A stretch of 64,000 bases of DNA from Cyathus striatus (taxonomy: Eukaryota > Basidiomycota > Agaricomycetes > Agaricales > Nidulariaceae), in NCBI GenBank assembly GCA_025738555.1, contig JAOVFP010000009.1, positions 1,922,001-1,986,000 of the forward strand. The letters are read 5' to 3'. Shown here in pieces: positions 23,741 to 35,553 of this stretch (the stretch's first letter is position 1; each line of letters starts with the position of its first letter). A program made the position numbers and the translations under genes. The notes under the pieces are model-generated. The model did no database searches. It was not told where the DNA came from and saw nothing but the letters and a program-made list of their open reading frames with translations.

Positions 23741-24817
23741 TTACACTTAGCCATGTGTTCAGTACGGATCCGCACGGAATCCATGCGGAATCCGTACGGA
23801 ATTTTCGGAATCCATGCGGAATCTGCACAGATTTTTTTCATTTTGGCAGAGGTTTTTTTGGGTCTGTACAGATTCCGCACAGATTCTGAAAATTCCGTAT
23901 GGATTACGCAGAATTCCTCGGAATTCCGCATTACAGACCTGAAAATTCTGTACAGATTCTGTACAGAATTTTATTATACTTATTTCCTTGCATGTGACAC
24001 TCTGCATTAAGCATGACACTAGGTGTTGAGTGTGATACTAGGTGTTGAGTGTGACACTAAGCGTGACACTAAGTGTTGAGTGTGACTAAGCGTGACACTA
24101 AGTGTTGAGTGTGACTAAGCGTGACACTAAGTGTTGAGTGTGACACTAGGTGTTGAGTGTGACTAAGCGTGACACTAAGTGTTGAGTGTGACACTAAGCG
24201 TTGAGTGTGACTAAGCGTGACACTAAGTGTTGAGTGTGACACTAAGCGTTGAGTGTGACACTAAGTGTTGAGTGTGACACTATACATTAAACATGACACT
24301 ATGCATTAAGTGTGACAGTATGCATTAAGCGTGACACTATGCATTAAGTGTGACACTATGCATTAAGTGTGATACTATACATTAAACATAACACTATACA
24401 TTAAGCATGACACTAAGTATTGAGTGTGACACTATGCATTAAGCATAACACTAAGTGATGAGTGTCACACTCTGCATTAAGTGTGACACTAAGTGTTGAG
24501 TGTGACACTATACGTTAAGCATAACACTATGCATTAAGTGTGATACTATGCATTGAGAATGATACTATATATTGAGTGTATCATGGATTTTGTATAGTGT
24601 GACACTTTTCACCTAGGGTTACACTTGACATGTGTGACAAGGCAGCAATGTGTAAATCCACACAGAATCCATGCAGAATATGTATGGAATCCATATAGAA
24701 TAATCACCTCTAATAATAATAATAGCTACTATATAAATTCTGTATGGTATCTATACAGGTCTGTATGGGTCTGTACAGATCCGTACAGATCCGTACAGAC
24801 CTCTTGGGGGAGTGTAA
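23741..24817. mobile_element. Nested non-autonomous insertion in a transposase intron
   Basis: It begins TTACACTTAGCCATGTGTTC and ends GGGGGAGTGTAA. The first ~35 bases match the start of the KDZ-associated element at 59004 (TTACACTGAGCCATGTGTTC, then GTACGGATCC), including about 10 bases of shared flank (GAGCTCT). Both ends carry CCGTACGGA/CCGTACAGA-type subterminal motifs. It is probably an internally deleted derivative of that element family. No clear target duplication could be read. Confidence 0.6.
23995..24600. repeat. Satellite of ~19-bp units (GACACTAAGTGTTGAGTGT)
   Basis: About 30 imperfect units alternate between GACACTAAGTGTTGAGTGT, GACACTATGCATTAAGTGT and the shorter GACTAAGCGT. 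The core GTGTGACAC is palindromic and is also the core of the unrelated-looking satellite at 1-1010. The array makes up the centre of the nested insertion. Confidence 0.9.
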
Positions 24818-25158
24818 ATTACTGAAACATTCTTGCTTCAGAGGTATGTGTTATGAATTTCTTCCTCCCTATTCACCAGATTGCAATCCCATTGAGCTGG
24901 CATTTTCAGCCATCAAAGCTTGGATAAGATGTCATGGTGCTGATCTACATGTAGCAATGCAGGGAGATGATGACTTAGATGTGTACCTGCTTCTTAACAA
25001 TGCTGTTTGGACAGTATCTGCTGAGGATGCTTGTGGTTGGTTTTCACAGTCTAGTTATGATTCACAATAGTACTTTATTACATGAGTAGGGGTTGGTAAT
25101 CTGGTATAAAATTCCTTTATTACTAATAGCACATATGATTTTTGCCATCTGTCATTCA

Positions 25159-26302
25159 TCATGCATGTTGTTTGCGAATGTGCTTCATTTCATCCCACAT
25201 AGACTTCAAAAGCTTTGTTGCTGTTCCATGGGCCATACCTATGCAGGCAGCAGTCAATGTTTCAGGTGTAAATATGCTATCAGCAATATCTGAGACATGA
25301 TAGTACTTCTTGTCCTCAAAATACTTAGCAAACTGAATAAACATGTGACTATCAACACCTTTCAGGCTGCTATCAAGCTTTTTAAGCCAATCATTTATGA
25401 GCAGGAACCAGGTATCATCCTCCATTTCATCAGGAGGATCAGAGCTTGGTGCATTGAAGATGTAGTGGTTGTTTTCATGATGAGCCAATGAAGGGAAATA
25501 GGGCACAGGTGACCTTTCATGATGAGCCCAAGACATTGAGGGAAAATATGGTGCTGGCACTGTTGGTGATCCCCATGCACCAGGGAGTCCAGACCCATAT
25601 CCAAGAAATGCACCAGGTGCAGTGTAAGGTGTATATGGGAGTCCTGGAATGGGCATATAAGGTGGTACTGGTACATACCTGGGTTGCCTGGGGTTAGGAG
25701 TGGAAGGGTCATCAGCCAATTTTTTGGTTGGTAAACACAACAGGTTGTACATGTACCTTGGAACGTTTAGAAGGGGCTAAGTAATTCAATAAATCAGATA
25801 CACAGAAGCATAGATTCAATACCAACACACTGTGTTTATTTTTAGCCTTGTGCATTGAATAAATTTGGTCCACATCCCTCTCCACCTGTTTCTCAAGATC
25901 AATGGAGTCTTCATCTTCTAATACTACTATCTCCTCATCATTGTCCACCTCTTCATCTAGCTTGTCAATTTCAAGATCATATTCATCTTCTCCTTCAGTA
26001 ATCTCCTCCTCTGTTCCACTTGCAAGCTCTTCAGACTCATTCTCAGAATTAAACTTGGAGAAGAGCAGCTCCCTTGACTTAATCCCAAGAATTGCATTGG
26101 TGGTGGCTTGAACTTCCTCCAGAGAAGACTGGAATGGAGGTGGTGGGGTTATGGACTGAACACTGACACTGTCTGCATTATCAGGAATGAAAGTTGCACC
26201 TTTGGTGGCCTTGGGGGGAATCTTGAGCATCAGTTTTGGCCCTTCACTTGTTTTTGCCTTCTTGGGGGGGGCTTTACGAGTTTTGGTTTTAGATCTTTTC
26301 AT
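25159..26302 (-). CDS. Second gene of the mariner-like element, unknown function
   Basis: On minus, 26302-25850 encodes a basic N-terminus (MKRSKTKTRKAPPKKAKTSE) and an acidic region (GTEEEITEGEDEYDLE). One or two short introns follow around 25690-25850. Then comes a Pro/Tyr-rich segment (PYMPIPGLPYTPYTAPGAF), then a compact helical C-terminus (DTWFLLINDWLKKLDSSL, FTPETLTAACIGMAHGTATK), ending at 25159. The last part has the spacing of a SAM-like domain, but I do not recognise it with certainty. It is divergent to the transposase and inside the same inverted repeats, so I take it as an element-encoded accessory protein (nuclear, perhaps DNA-binding). The splice junctions are not fully resolved. 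Confidence 0.55.
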
Positions 26303-27162
26303 GACAAGAGGAAGACTTCAGGAAGAGTGGCACATTGGTATCAAGTTGGTACAGTCTTGCTGGCAGCTGATGAATGCAACCGGCTATGGATAACAAATTC
26401 ATGGACCTCTCTAGTCTCAACCTGTCATATCCATGACAATCATCCCAAACCATTGGAGCCAACTCCAGGTTTACTCCACTTTTAGTATGTTTCCTCCAGA
26501 CTATGTATACTTGTTATATATCAAACTCTCCCTTACTAATGTTTACTTGTAACTGTTTACTTGTTCCTTCCCTTTAATATTACTACCTTGTTCTCTGGCC
26601 ATGACCATTTCTCCTATGACTATAATCTAGAGGCATACTACTAGTTTTACTATGGTCTACATTCTATGGAGTTTACTTACCCCTAGGATGCCACATACCC
26701 ATGGGCATTACTCCATATGCATTCGGACAAAGTAGTTTACTATATAAACTATTCCTGTAATGTAGATATACTTTAGTTTCGAATCAACTACATTTACACC
26801 CTTCTCCCACTTGGGCCTTGAGCCAACTCCACTATTTTGTCACTTACTCTGCTTTCTTCTAAATACAGAACTGAAAGTCCAAGAGGCACAACACACAAGT
26901 TGAAGCCAATGTTCCACTACTCCCATACTTGTTCACTACCTCCACACACCCTACTAATGTGTGCAAGTTACTCCACTTCTTAGAATATCAACTCTGAAGT
27001 TCTTGTCCCTAGTGGAATAGAACAGGATGTGACACAACTCTTGACTCTATACCTCTATCACATACTTTTACAACCTTCCTGTAGGCCAGATACTTTGGAA
27101 TGTACACCTGCAAAGACAGTAAATTGAGTATAGGTGGTGCTTTCAGCTGGCTTTGAGATTGG
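26303..27162. other. Upstream region of the accessory gene inside the mariner-like element
   Basis: CpG-poor sequence without an open frame. CTATATAAAC at about 26741 is TATA-like. It would serve as 5' region for the minus-strand gene, but nothing firmer can be said. Confidence 0.3.
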
Positions 27163-27724
27163 GGGCACAAACATTCACTTTTTGAAACATTTGGAAATTC
27201 AGTTATTTTTTTATACTATTGTAAAGTACACACTCGAAGCTACAATAATATGCTAAAATTATGTGTATATGACGAGAAATGAGCAAGCTATGAGGCTTGG
27301 AAGATAGGCAGCCAAACACATGCGGATTTTGCATTTTTGCCAAAAATCACCACTTTGCCAACTATTATGAAAACAGCAATAATGATGTTCATTGCTCATG
27401 GGAATAATAGACGAAGCAGACAAGAAGACACTGGTGGTAAGTGTTGGCCTGAATTGTGAACCATTTACTATTCCTAGGTTTTTTGAATTATTTTCTTGAA
27501 TTTACTTCATGTAAAGCACATACAAAATATCAGAATGAGAGTAACATGAAGAGTGTGGGTGATGGTAGATGGTGGTAATACCAAGTTGGCTTATTGAGGA
27601 GAGAAAATGATTGTAACACATCACAAGAATTCAGAATGAGGTCCAGCCAATCAGGTTGAGATCTTATCCAAGATCCTCAAATTACCATATCCAGTGGGGG
27701 TCACCAATCACACATGTCACAGTA

Positions 27725-28439
27725 GGGACTGACACAGATGGCCGAAAACCAGCCATCTGCATATTTAATCCAAAAACTGCAGATTCAGATCAGATTCAGA
27801 TGCATCCAATATTATTATATAACAAGCATTTAAAGCATCTCCAGTGTTTGAAAATCACTCAAAACATCATTTATCTCAAGATCCTCTTCTGCAACATCTT
27901 TTATATTTTTCAGGCCAGTACAATAGATACAGTAGAGTATATATCCCGAGTTATAGGATGATACAATAAGTATATATTCTTTAACAGTAGACATAATCTC
28001 AAAAGATATCAAAATGTAACACAAATCTGAGATTTAATGTAAGATTTAAAAAGATTGTGTTGGCAAATACTTATAATATTTTGTGTACCTCTTGCACAGA
28101 CTGGAAACAATCCAAATGTTAAATTAAAAAGGTAACAAATGTGTATTCATTGATAGACATTGAGAATACATGATTTCATGGCCTCTGAATGTGATATCAA
28201 GGAAGGGTCTCAAATCACACTGTGACAATGTATTACAGTTGTTGTCAAACCCTTAGGCTGAATAATAATCATACTCCCCAATGTACTATGCTACTACAAT
28301 ACTATATAAATTTACTAATCTAAGTGGTGCCGAGCGGATGCATCTGAATTTTGTGGATGGCATCCGTCATCCATCCAAATTAATGGCACATCTGCAGATT
28401 GGATCGCGGATAGATTGCAGATCCATCCATGTCAGTCCC
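27725..28439. mobile_element. 715-bp non-autonomous DNA element with GGGACTGACA ends
   Basis: The ends GGGACTGACA (27725-27734) and TGTCAGTCCC (28430-28439) are perfect inverted repeats and are flanked by TA on both sides. Subterminal GCAGATCCATCC / CAGATGGC-type motifs mirror each other. There is no coding frame. It interrupts another repeat: sequence left of it (GTGGGGGTCACCAATC) and right of it (GACAGCTGTCACATGCCC) is contiguous in the related copy at 39770-40000. Confidence 0.75.
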
Positions 28440-28441
28440 TA

Positions 28442-28941
28442 TGTCACAGTAGCATGACAGCTGTCACATGCCCTTTTCCATTGACCCAGTCGAATATCTC
28501 AAGCTACAACTTAGTACAAGCCTCTGATTACCTTTAAATAACTTGCATTATATATGGTTGAATAGTATCATTAATATTACTGAATGTATACATGTGTATT
28601 TGGTTTTATCATTATAAAATTGCAAGTTAATGCAATCTCTCTGCCAAAAATAGGCATCAAATCAGTATTTCTGTCCCCAGCTCTCAGAATTGCAATATTC
28701 CGACTTTCTTCAATAATAAATATTATACAGTAAAGGTAATAGAACAATGTTGTTGAGCCAGAATTTTGAAAAATAATCTCTGACCATGATATCTGGTATA
28801 TAATATGTCATTATTTTGGGGTAACAATTACAAGTTAAAAATTCGGGCTCAACAGTTTTATTCTTCTAATAGAACTGATCATATTTTGTCACTAACACGA
28901 GTTGTAAAATTGAGTTCCTGTTGCACGGCCGCAGCTGTATA
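28442..28941. repeat. Repeat shared with 39770-40000
   Basis: 28442-28660 aligns loosely with 39795-40000 (for example CATGCCC...TTGACCCAGTCGAATATCT against CATGCCC...GACTCAGTGAAATATCT, and TCTGCCAAAA). Similar sequence therefore borders the large minus-strand element on both sides in direct orientation. Confidence 0.5.
28751..28854. mobile_element. 104-bp MITE with 17-bp inverted ends
   Basis: TGTTGAGCCAGAATTTT (28751-28767) and AAAATTCGGGCTCAACA (28838-28854) are inverted repeats with one mismatch. The interior is AT-rich and non-coding. Flanking duplication is unclear. Confidence 0.7.
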
Positions 28942-28959
28942 TTTCACTCCTCCACGAGA

Positions 28960-29100
28960 TCAGGTGGACTCCGGGTAGAGTCCGGGACTTCAGGTAGAGT
29001 CCAGGTGGAGTCCAGGTAGAGTCCCGGACTCCAAGTAGACTCCAGGTGGACTCCAGGTGGACTCTACCTGGACTCTACCTGGACTCTGCCTGGACTCCCC
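28960..29100. repeat. Subterminal 11-bp repeat array, left end
   Basis: AGGTAGAGTCC / GGACTCTACCT units occur in both orientations, so the array is self-complementary. The matching array at the other end is 39410-39720. Such arrays are the usual binding sites of transposases near element ends. Confidence 0.85.
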
Positions 29101-29171
29101 ATAAATGCTACTTTACTTTACTTCAATAACCACATATATATATAAATTCCAAAGTTACAAAAATATTTTAT

Positions 29172-31591
29172 TTATTCTACACAATCTAATTCAATTCCAT
29201 CATCTTCAACATTATTATCATTTGTATTTGTGTTTTGTGTTTGTTTGATGTTCTGTTTCATTAGCACACGTTGTGTATGAATAAAAAGCATTGCATGTGT
29301 TGTCCAATTAAAGTTGTCCACAGTCATTCTATTAAGAATGCTTTGAAATCCTCCTAACCATGCATTAAGTTGTTCACATGCCTAAGTTTCAATCAGATAT
29401 ACATGTTATTATTGAATATTGACAAACATACCTGTGTATTGAAAGCTCATTTGTAGTGTGGATTTCCTTCAGCATCTCTTTCAACAAGAACCAGATTAGG
29501 TGCTGATCCATTTAGAGGACTTGGATTGCAGAATTTGCGGCATAAGTAGTCTCCCACTCTATGATTAATATAATGAAATGAGTCAACCACAAATCTTGTA
29601 GTTGTCTTCCATATATTCCAATCACGAGATGTGATCAAGTGTCTCAATACCATGCAAGCCTTATCAATACAAACATAGCTTGGTCTGACATTAGGTGTTG
29701 GATACACAAATTCCAGAAAGTCTATTATTTGGCTTTCACCCTCTGCTTTTACAAATTTTGCCCATGCAATAACAACTCCACAAGGTGCACAAATAGTTTC
29801 AACACAATAAAAGTGAGGTGCAACAAAGTAATTATCACGAGCAGGAGTAGTTGTTGCATTAGGTACTTCATCATGAGGTCGAAAATTGTCTCTATTTGTT
29901 TCAGACATCCATTCAGGAGCCCCTTCTTGTTCTGTCCTTCTGATAATTCTCTGAATTCCAAGAACTGACTGCCTTCCAAATCTTATAACATGATTATACC
30001 ATCTCTGTCTATGATTTACACAAGTTTGAGATCTTTCCTCCTTCTGGTTATAACAGTCTTTCATGCGACATAAATTCTTGTGTTGTGATTCATGTCTTAT
30101 ACAAAAAACTCCAGTACATGCATTTTTTAAAGGCTCAGAGCAGTTTTCAAATGCACAGTGAGTTGGACCCATAACAATGCCATCAACAACTATCATTTTA
30201 ACCATAGGTTCAATAGCATTAGTAGAGTCAGAAGTATCAACACTCATTTCATTATCTTCTATATGTTGAAATTCTTGATTTCTTGCATTTCTTTCCAAAT
30301 CTGGTACATGCCTATTTTCATCAATGCCAACAACAGCAGCATTATCATCAGCTGTAATTATATCAGCTGTAGCCTTATATTTATGAGTGCATTCACTACA
30401 TGAATGTTGCAATGCATTGTTAATAATTCCTTTTTGACCTAATTGATCAAATGCAGCTTTAGTTACTTGTTCAGTTGATACTCTATCAGGAATTCTCAAA
30501 TCACAATTTGTTGATAATGAAATGTAGCATGTGGTTTCTTCTATAAATGCTTTCCATACCTGCCGGCATGAAACTGGTGGTATTTCATTTTCAGTACCAT
30601 TTGAAAAGGTATAGTTCCAAAACTCAGTATATGCTGCAGTGGATGCATGAAAGTGATAAATAGAGTTGACAACCATGGTTGTAAACACTCTGTCAGCCCA
30701 TATATTTGCACCAATCTTTAAATATTTTGCTCTGTTAAAGAATATGGTATCTTTAGGACTCAATTGAGGATTTCGTGATTCCTCCCTTTCATCACTATCT
30801 ACTTCTTCAATAATATCATTTGCATTATTTTGCTCCTGATCTTTATCTTCTGGATCATACTCATTCTTAGGAAGTATACTTTTATGATCAGCATAATATA
30901 TAGCTTTACATTTCAAGCATGTCCCTGCAAGTAACTGAGCATTTTTATATAATTGAACTCCTTTCATCAATCTAACTGTAACTCGATCACGTCCTCGAGT
31001 GTTTAGATGCAATGCTCTTCCAGCACATAATTTTCTGGATGTTGAACAAGTTATGTGTGCAGGGCAAATAAGTAATACAGGCTCAATTTCTGTAGTAGAA
31101 ATTGACTTCAGAAATTGTTCATGCTCTGTCTTTCGTGTATATGGATTTAAGCACAAAACTTCAATCATCTTATCAAGTTTCTTGACAAATTTGGTTGTCT
31201 TTGTTGATACATCCAGTGAATTTTCATTTTCATCTTCAAACAATTGACTATCATCACCTATACGGCTCTGAATAGCACTTGCTAAAGCCTTTATCCACCC
31301 ATTAGTCAACTTAGAATACTCGCTGTCAACAATGGGATTTTTTGCTCTTGCATGGAGATTGAGAAGGTCTACATTGTTTGTTAATGTAAAAAGTAAAGTT
31401 AAAACTGTTGCCAAAGTAATTGAGGAGTTAAAATTTTTTTGTATAAATTTTGAGAAAACTCTAAATGTGATGTCAGGAAAAGGATCATTTAGTGATGATG
31501 CTTGTACTTGAGGAACATAGCTCAAGAACACAAGCAATAGCCAGATTTGAAATAGACCTTGCAGAATGAAACCAAACCTATACAAGTACAA
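29172..31591 (-). pseudogene. Gene B, copy 1: CxC5/CxC6 KDZ-associated protein, one in-frame TGA
   Basis: Exons 31591-29432 and 29381-29172 (50-bp intron) give about 789 residues. Parts in order: hydrophobic N-terminus (QIWLLLVFLSYV); a helical region; a first cysteine cluster (CPAHITCSTSRKLCAGRALH, then GTCLKCKAIYYADH); an acidic linker; a second cluster (HCAFENCSEP, FCIRHESQHKNLCRMKDC); then a region with FVAPHFYCVETICAPCGVVI, YVCIDKACMVL, FVVDSFHYINH and ACEQLNAWLGGF. The clusters are the CxC5/CxC6 type found with fungal KDZ transposons. The Asp residues in the last region suggest an RNase-H-like fold, which is inference. TGA 29447-29449 (HYK-stop-AFNTQ) replaces an expected arginine and is the only break. 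Confidence 0.8.
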
Positions 31592-32050
31592 TATTAGTAA
31601 ATCTGACTTAGAATTAATAGTGCATGACCAATAGAAATTTATAAAATGTTAGAAGTACATGAAGTACATCAACAGAAAATATATAAATCTACTATTGAAA
31701 GTAGGTAACTGTAGAAAAGTTGAAAATATATTGTTGAAATATTTCAGTATAAAAGAATTAGAGAAGAAGCTACTGTTGAAAGTAGAATATTGTACAAAAG
31801 TTGGCAAATATTGTTGAAAATATCCAACCAACTGAAATAATAAAATACAGATCTACTGTTGAAAGTAGATAGATTGTACAAAGCTGAGAAATATTGTTGA
31901 AATATTTTCAACCAAAAATAAACAGCATAAATCTACTGTTGAAAGTAGATGATTGTAATTCATTTTAGAAATACTGTTGAAGTATTTCAACCAAAATTGA
32001 CAGTAAGAGCATATGATGAAAAAAAAAATAGAACCAAAGTTAAAACAAAT
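31592..32050. repeat. ~80-bp tandem repeat between gene A and gene B
   Basis: Four imperfect copies each contain TCTACTGTTGAAAGTAGA, TTGTACAAAAGTTG and AAATATTGTTGAAATATTTC. Each unit is rich in small palindromes. Copy 2 of the element has no such array in its 200-bp intergenic space, so the array is not essential to the pair. Confidence 0.8.
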
Positions 32051-32948
32051 AAACATCTTACAATTTCTTAGCCTTTCCCTTTCGGTGTGACTTCTTGCTT
32101 TTCTCTTTCTCTCTCTCACTTTCCTCTCTCTCTTTCTGTTTTGCTCTATAATCCATAGCAGCTTTCTTGCCTTCAAGTAACTTTTGTAAATTACTAAAGT
32201 TAGGCTTTAAACCTTCCCATACAGCCTTTGTATGATCTTTATCAGGCTCATCTTCTTCAAACCAACTTTCCATTGCTGGATCATAACTCAACATTGGAAA
32301 GATCTTAAATGGGTACTGATAATATGTAGATGAAGCCATGAACACAGCAATTATCAGCTTTCTATCAATATGACAGTGGGCTATCTCTTCTAGAGAAGCC
32401 AACTCCATTTCTTTACTGAGAATCTCATTGATCTTACAGTATTTCAAGTATGTCATTTTGATGCTGTCCTTCTTCTTATCCACATTCTGAAGATGTTTAG
32501 GGATCTCAAAGTGATTTATAAGCAATTGAATTATGTCACTATTGCTCATTCCTGATTCAGATTTAGACTTAGAAGATGATGACTTATTAACTGTGGAAGA
32601 TGGTCCTGGAATTTGCTGATCTACAGCACCATCTGCTAAAATCTCAACAATATACTTATTGTTCTCTTGTTTCCAATCAAGTGTCTCAGATCGCTGTAAT
32701 GCTTTTGAGAATCTTCCTTTTAGCATCCATCTTCCATCTTTACGAACTGAAATAGGTGAATTTTTGTCAGACACAAGCTCCCAATATTCAGCAATGATCT
32801 CAAGAACACTAGCAAGATCAGACCCTGGAGTCTGATTGTCAATTACATAGTCTGCTTTGGTATGATCCCGTGTCAGGAATAAATGAATTTCCCCATTTGT
32901 GTTCTCTGGAAGAACCATTGATACATCCATTGATACATCTATGTAAAT

Positions 32949-33159
32949 GAATAAGTAAAACTAATGAATTAATAAATAATACAAATATACCTTCTTCATC
33001 TCCAAAGTTAAAGAAATTACCAATGGCATGCTGGCGTGAAAATCCTCCAACTGCACGTGAGGCACCTTGAGGATCACTATCTGAGTAGCTTCTGACTGAG
33101 CTATGGGATTCTGAGTAACATGATATCTTACTCATTGAGGTGCTTTGACTATCAGAATC
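32949..33159. repeat. 211-bp direct repeat, copy L, flanking a 2.2-kb insertion
   Basis: Matches 35343-35553 at a constant offset of 2,394 bp. The one difference seen is GTAACATGATATC here against GTAACGTGATATC, itself a CpG change. It covers the 3' end of gene A exon 3 and the start of its intron. Confidence 0.95.
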
Positions 33160-35342
33160 AAAATAAGGCCGGCAAGCGGCAAAGCCCACTACCTCCTTGT
33201 TCACTATGTTATATTGAAGATTAAAGAATACAACTGTTAATAATATTGAAAAGCAGGATATGTAGTGCATTACATGAGAGTCTAGAACTTGAATGGAGAT
33301 TGTGAGTTAAAATGTAATAACAGAAATAGTCACACTCAATTCGAAGGTTTTGATCACCAGCAGAAATAAAACAACAAAAAGACTGTACATATGCCAATGG
33401 TTGGATGCAGATGGCAACTGTTTGCGCCCTAACCAACACCAACACCAAGCTGCAAACACTCATGTTACCATGTTACCCATACCCAATCGCATTCCCAACC
33501 TCTTAATCTCATAAACCAACTTACTCACCCCACAATACACAGACGACATAGATCAACTTCCTCCTCTCACTGTTCACCCCTCATGCTTGAAAGAGAGCTC
33601 CACCTCAAAAAGAACAGAAGTGCAGCCAAGTACGCAGGCTGGATAGCAGAGCGAGATACAGGGGGTCCTTCTAGCCCCACATGAAGAAGATTTTTTGCAT
33701 GAATTGCGAGTGAGCACTGAGAGAGTAATCAGCAGTGGTGTATGTCAATAACCATGCTTAGATCGCAGCAGAATGCTGTAACGGCACCCCCAAAAGCAAT
33801 CAATGAGAAATCAATTAAATGCTATAAATTAAAGCGACTGGAAAAGTCAATTCAAGCAGCTAGAACAATGATGATATAAGTATGAGAAAGAGGTATATAC
33901 CAACGACACCTATACCTGTTTATATAAATCCTGGGTGTAAATAGATCGATATTACATCTACCCCATCAGCATCTAGTTTCTGTAGCTAGTAGAACCAATG
34001 TAATACATTGGCATTGAATGCTGAATCGGAAGCGGTATTTTTTGCTTGTGCATGCATCAGCATCCAATTACTGCAGTAAAAGAACATTTTTAGTATAATA
34101 TCACAAGTTGAATAAGACAAAGACAAAGAAGTGAAGGAAGAAAGGGAAACAAACCTGGTTGGCACTGGCACCCCTCATCCCCATCATACCCGCGCTCTGC
34201 TGCCTCTCAACCCCTAACCAGGAACCCGTTGTTCATCTCTCTTCTCAGCACATCAAGCACCAAGCCAGATTGCAGAAACGTATCCTTTGTCTCCTGCACA
34301 GCTCCTTTCCTCCCCGTAGGTGAGGCAGCGGATCCTTTCACTCCGCCCGTGATCCCCATTTTACTCTCCTGGTTCTTAGGGATAGTAGACATTGAGGTGG
34401 TAGTGGACGAGTCACGACCCACAATCGAGTCTGGAAGCATAGGTGTGGACGTTTTAATGTCTGCGGTGAGAGACGAGATTGAAGGAGCGCCTGTGAGGTC
34501 CAACAAAAGCATATCTCGTTGCGTATCGATCTCACCACCACCCTGATTATGATACCCACCTCAACACCTATAAAGTTCACTCCCCCTCCCGGAATCCTAT
34601 TCCCCTCAACCTCACTTTTGTCCTCTCCAAATCCTCATAAATAGGCAACGAATCGACCCTTGTCTCTCCAAAAGCATGGCCATCATGTCGATGAAGAGGA
34701 AGAGAGAGGAGGGAGGAGGGGGGCTGGAACTTTGGAAGACGTGGTGTTGATGCGACCACAACCATGACATAAGTGAGGGCGGTGCTGGAGGAAGAGGAGG
34801 TGTGAAAGAACATACGAACACAAGAATTCATATACATAATACCCCTTCTTAAACCCATCATTCTGAGAGCGCAAAACGATGCTGGTTCAAAAGTTCTGGA
34901 TCGGATCTCTGATAGTAAATGGTGGCTAAATATGAGCATTAGTGTTGAAATAAAAATATCAATATGAAGTACTTACAATATTTGTGCTGGGATGTCGATG
35001 GCTGGCATCGATACACTGATATGAAGCCTAAATTCAACCTGTCTTCAATGTCCTCAAGCCTCATCCTCGCCACTGTAAAACAGATAGCTTACAATTTATA
35101 CACTGTAGCCAATGGAGAAGAAACATGTCGGAGTGTAGCAATAGAGTAGAGAGAAATAACGAAGCAGAGTTGGCAGATAGAGCCTGAGAGTATGGGAATG
35201 AAGCAAAGTATTCTCAAGTCAGTGGTCACACAGTGTCACAGGGTGCGAGCCAATCAGATTTAGATCCCGTTCAAGATCCTGTAAATCGCCTTATAGGGAA
35301 ATCCAGACGACCCTATAACCCAACTACCTTAAAAGGTAGTGG
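33160..35342. mobile_element. 2.18-kb insertion between 211-bp direct repeats, type unknown
   Basis: The left end contains GGCCGGCAAGCGGCAAAG then CCCACTACCT. The right end contains AGGTAGTGGG preceded by its own complement (CTACCTTAAAAGGTAG). CCCACTACCT/AGGTAGTGGG thus form a 10-bp inverted pair. The left end also occurs, decayed, at 14975. The interior is moderately CpG-rich and carries a possible captured exon (34207-34512). Flanking duplications of 211 bp are far longer than any target-site duplication I know. Confidence 0.6.
34207..34560 (-). other. Possible captured exon, unknown protein
   Basis: A minus-strand open frame (34512-34207) reads MLLLDLTGAPSISSLTADIK and ends with LVLDVLRREMNNGFLVRG. 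Its composition is protein-like and not repetitive, unlike the neighbouring frames. It may be a host exon carried by the insertion. I do not recognise it, and a chance frame is possible. Confidence 0.35.
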
Positions 35343-35553
35343 GAATAAGTAAAACTAATGAATTAATAAATAATACAAATATACCTTCTTCATCTCCAAA
35401 GTTAAAGAAATTACCAATGGCATGCTGGCGTGAAAATCCTCCAACTGCACGTGAGGCACCTTGAGGATCACTATCTGAGTAGCTTCTGACTGAGCTATGG
35501 GATTCTGAGTAACGTGATATCTTACTCATTGAGGTGCTTTGACTATCAGAATC
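35343..35553. repeat. 211-bp direct repeat, copy R
   Basis: Partner of 32949-33159. It contains the real 3' end of exon 3 of gene A copy 1 and 42 bp of the following intron, then the insertion begins. Confidence 0.95.

Larger units (their letters stand above)
22757..25070 (+). pseudogene. IS630/Tc1-type (DDE_3) transposase, at least five in-frame TGA codons
   Basis: It begins MPKGVKIPTALHNTIV, followed by a helix-turn-helix-like N-terminus. Catalytic motifs can be followed through several short introns: VFVDES (first Asp), IIMDNCHIHK (second Asp), then SPDCNPIELAFSAIK (third acid, Glu), ending at TAG 25068-25070. TGA codons interrupt it at 22838, 22937, 22949, 23086 and 23360, each where arginine fits the family (for example ...LP-R-GRR-R-NLTAED, DEL-R-EALG, TTY-R-GYAWA). 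The intron after EMIEEW (about 23691-24840) is inflated by a nested insertion. The gene is inactive as read. It would otherwise cut and paste at TA sites. Confidence 0.85.
22495..27379. mobile_element. Tc1/mariner-like transposon with ~215-bp inverted terminal repeats
   Basis: Left repeat about 22495-22712 and right repeat about 27163-27379 are inverted copies of each other (for example TTGCTGTTTTCATAATAG, CTTCCAAGCCTCATAGC and TAGCATATTATTGTAGCTT). They are flanked by TA (22493-22494, 27380-27381), the target duplication of this superfamily. The element carries an IS630/Tc1-type DDE transposase on plus and a second gene on minus. It has been invaded by a 1.1-kb insertion (23741-24817). CpG is depleted throughout. 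Confidence 0.85.
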
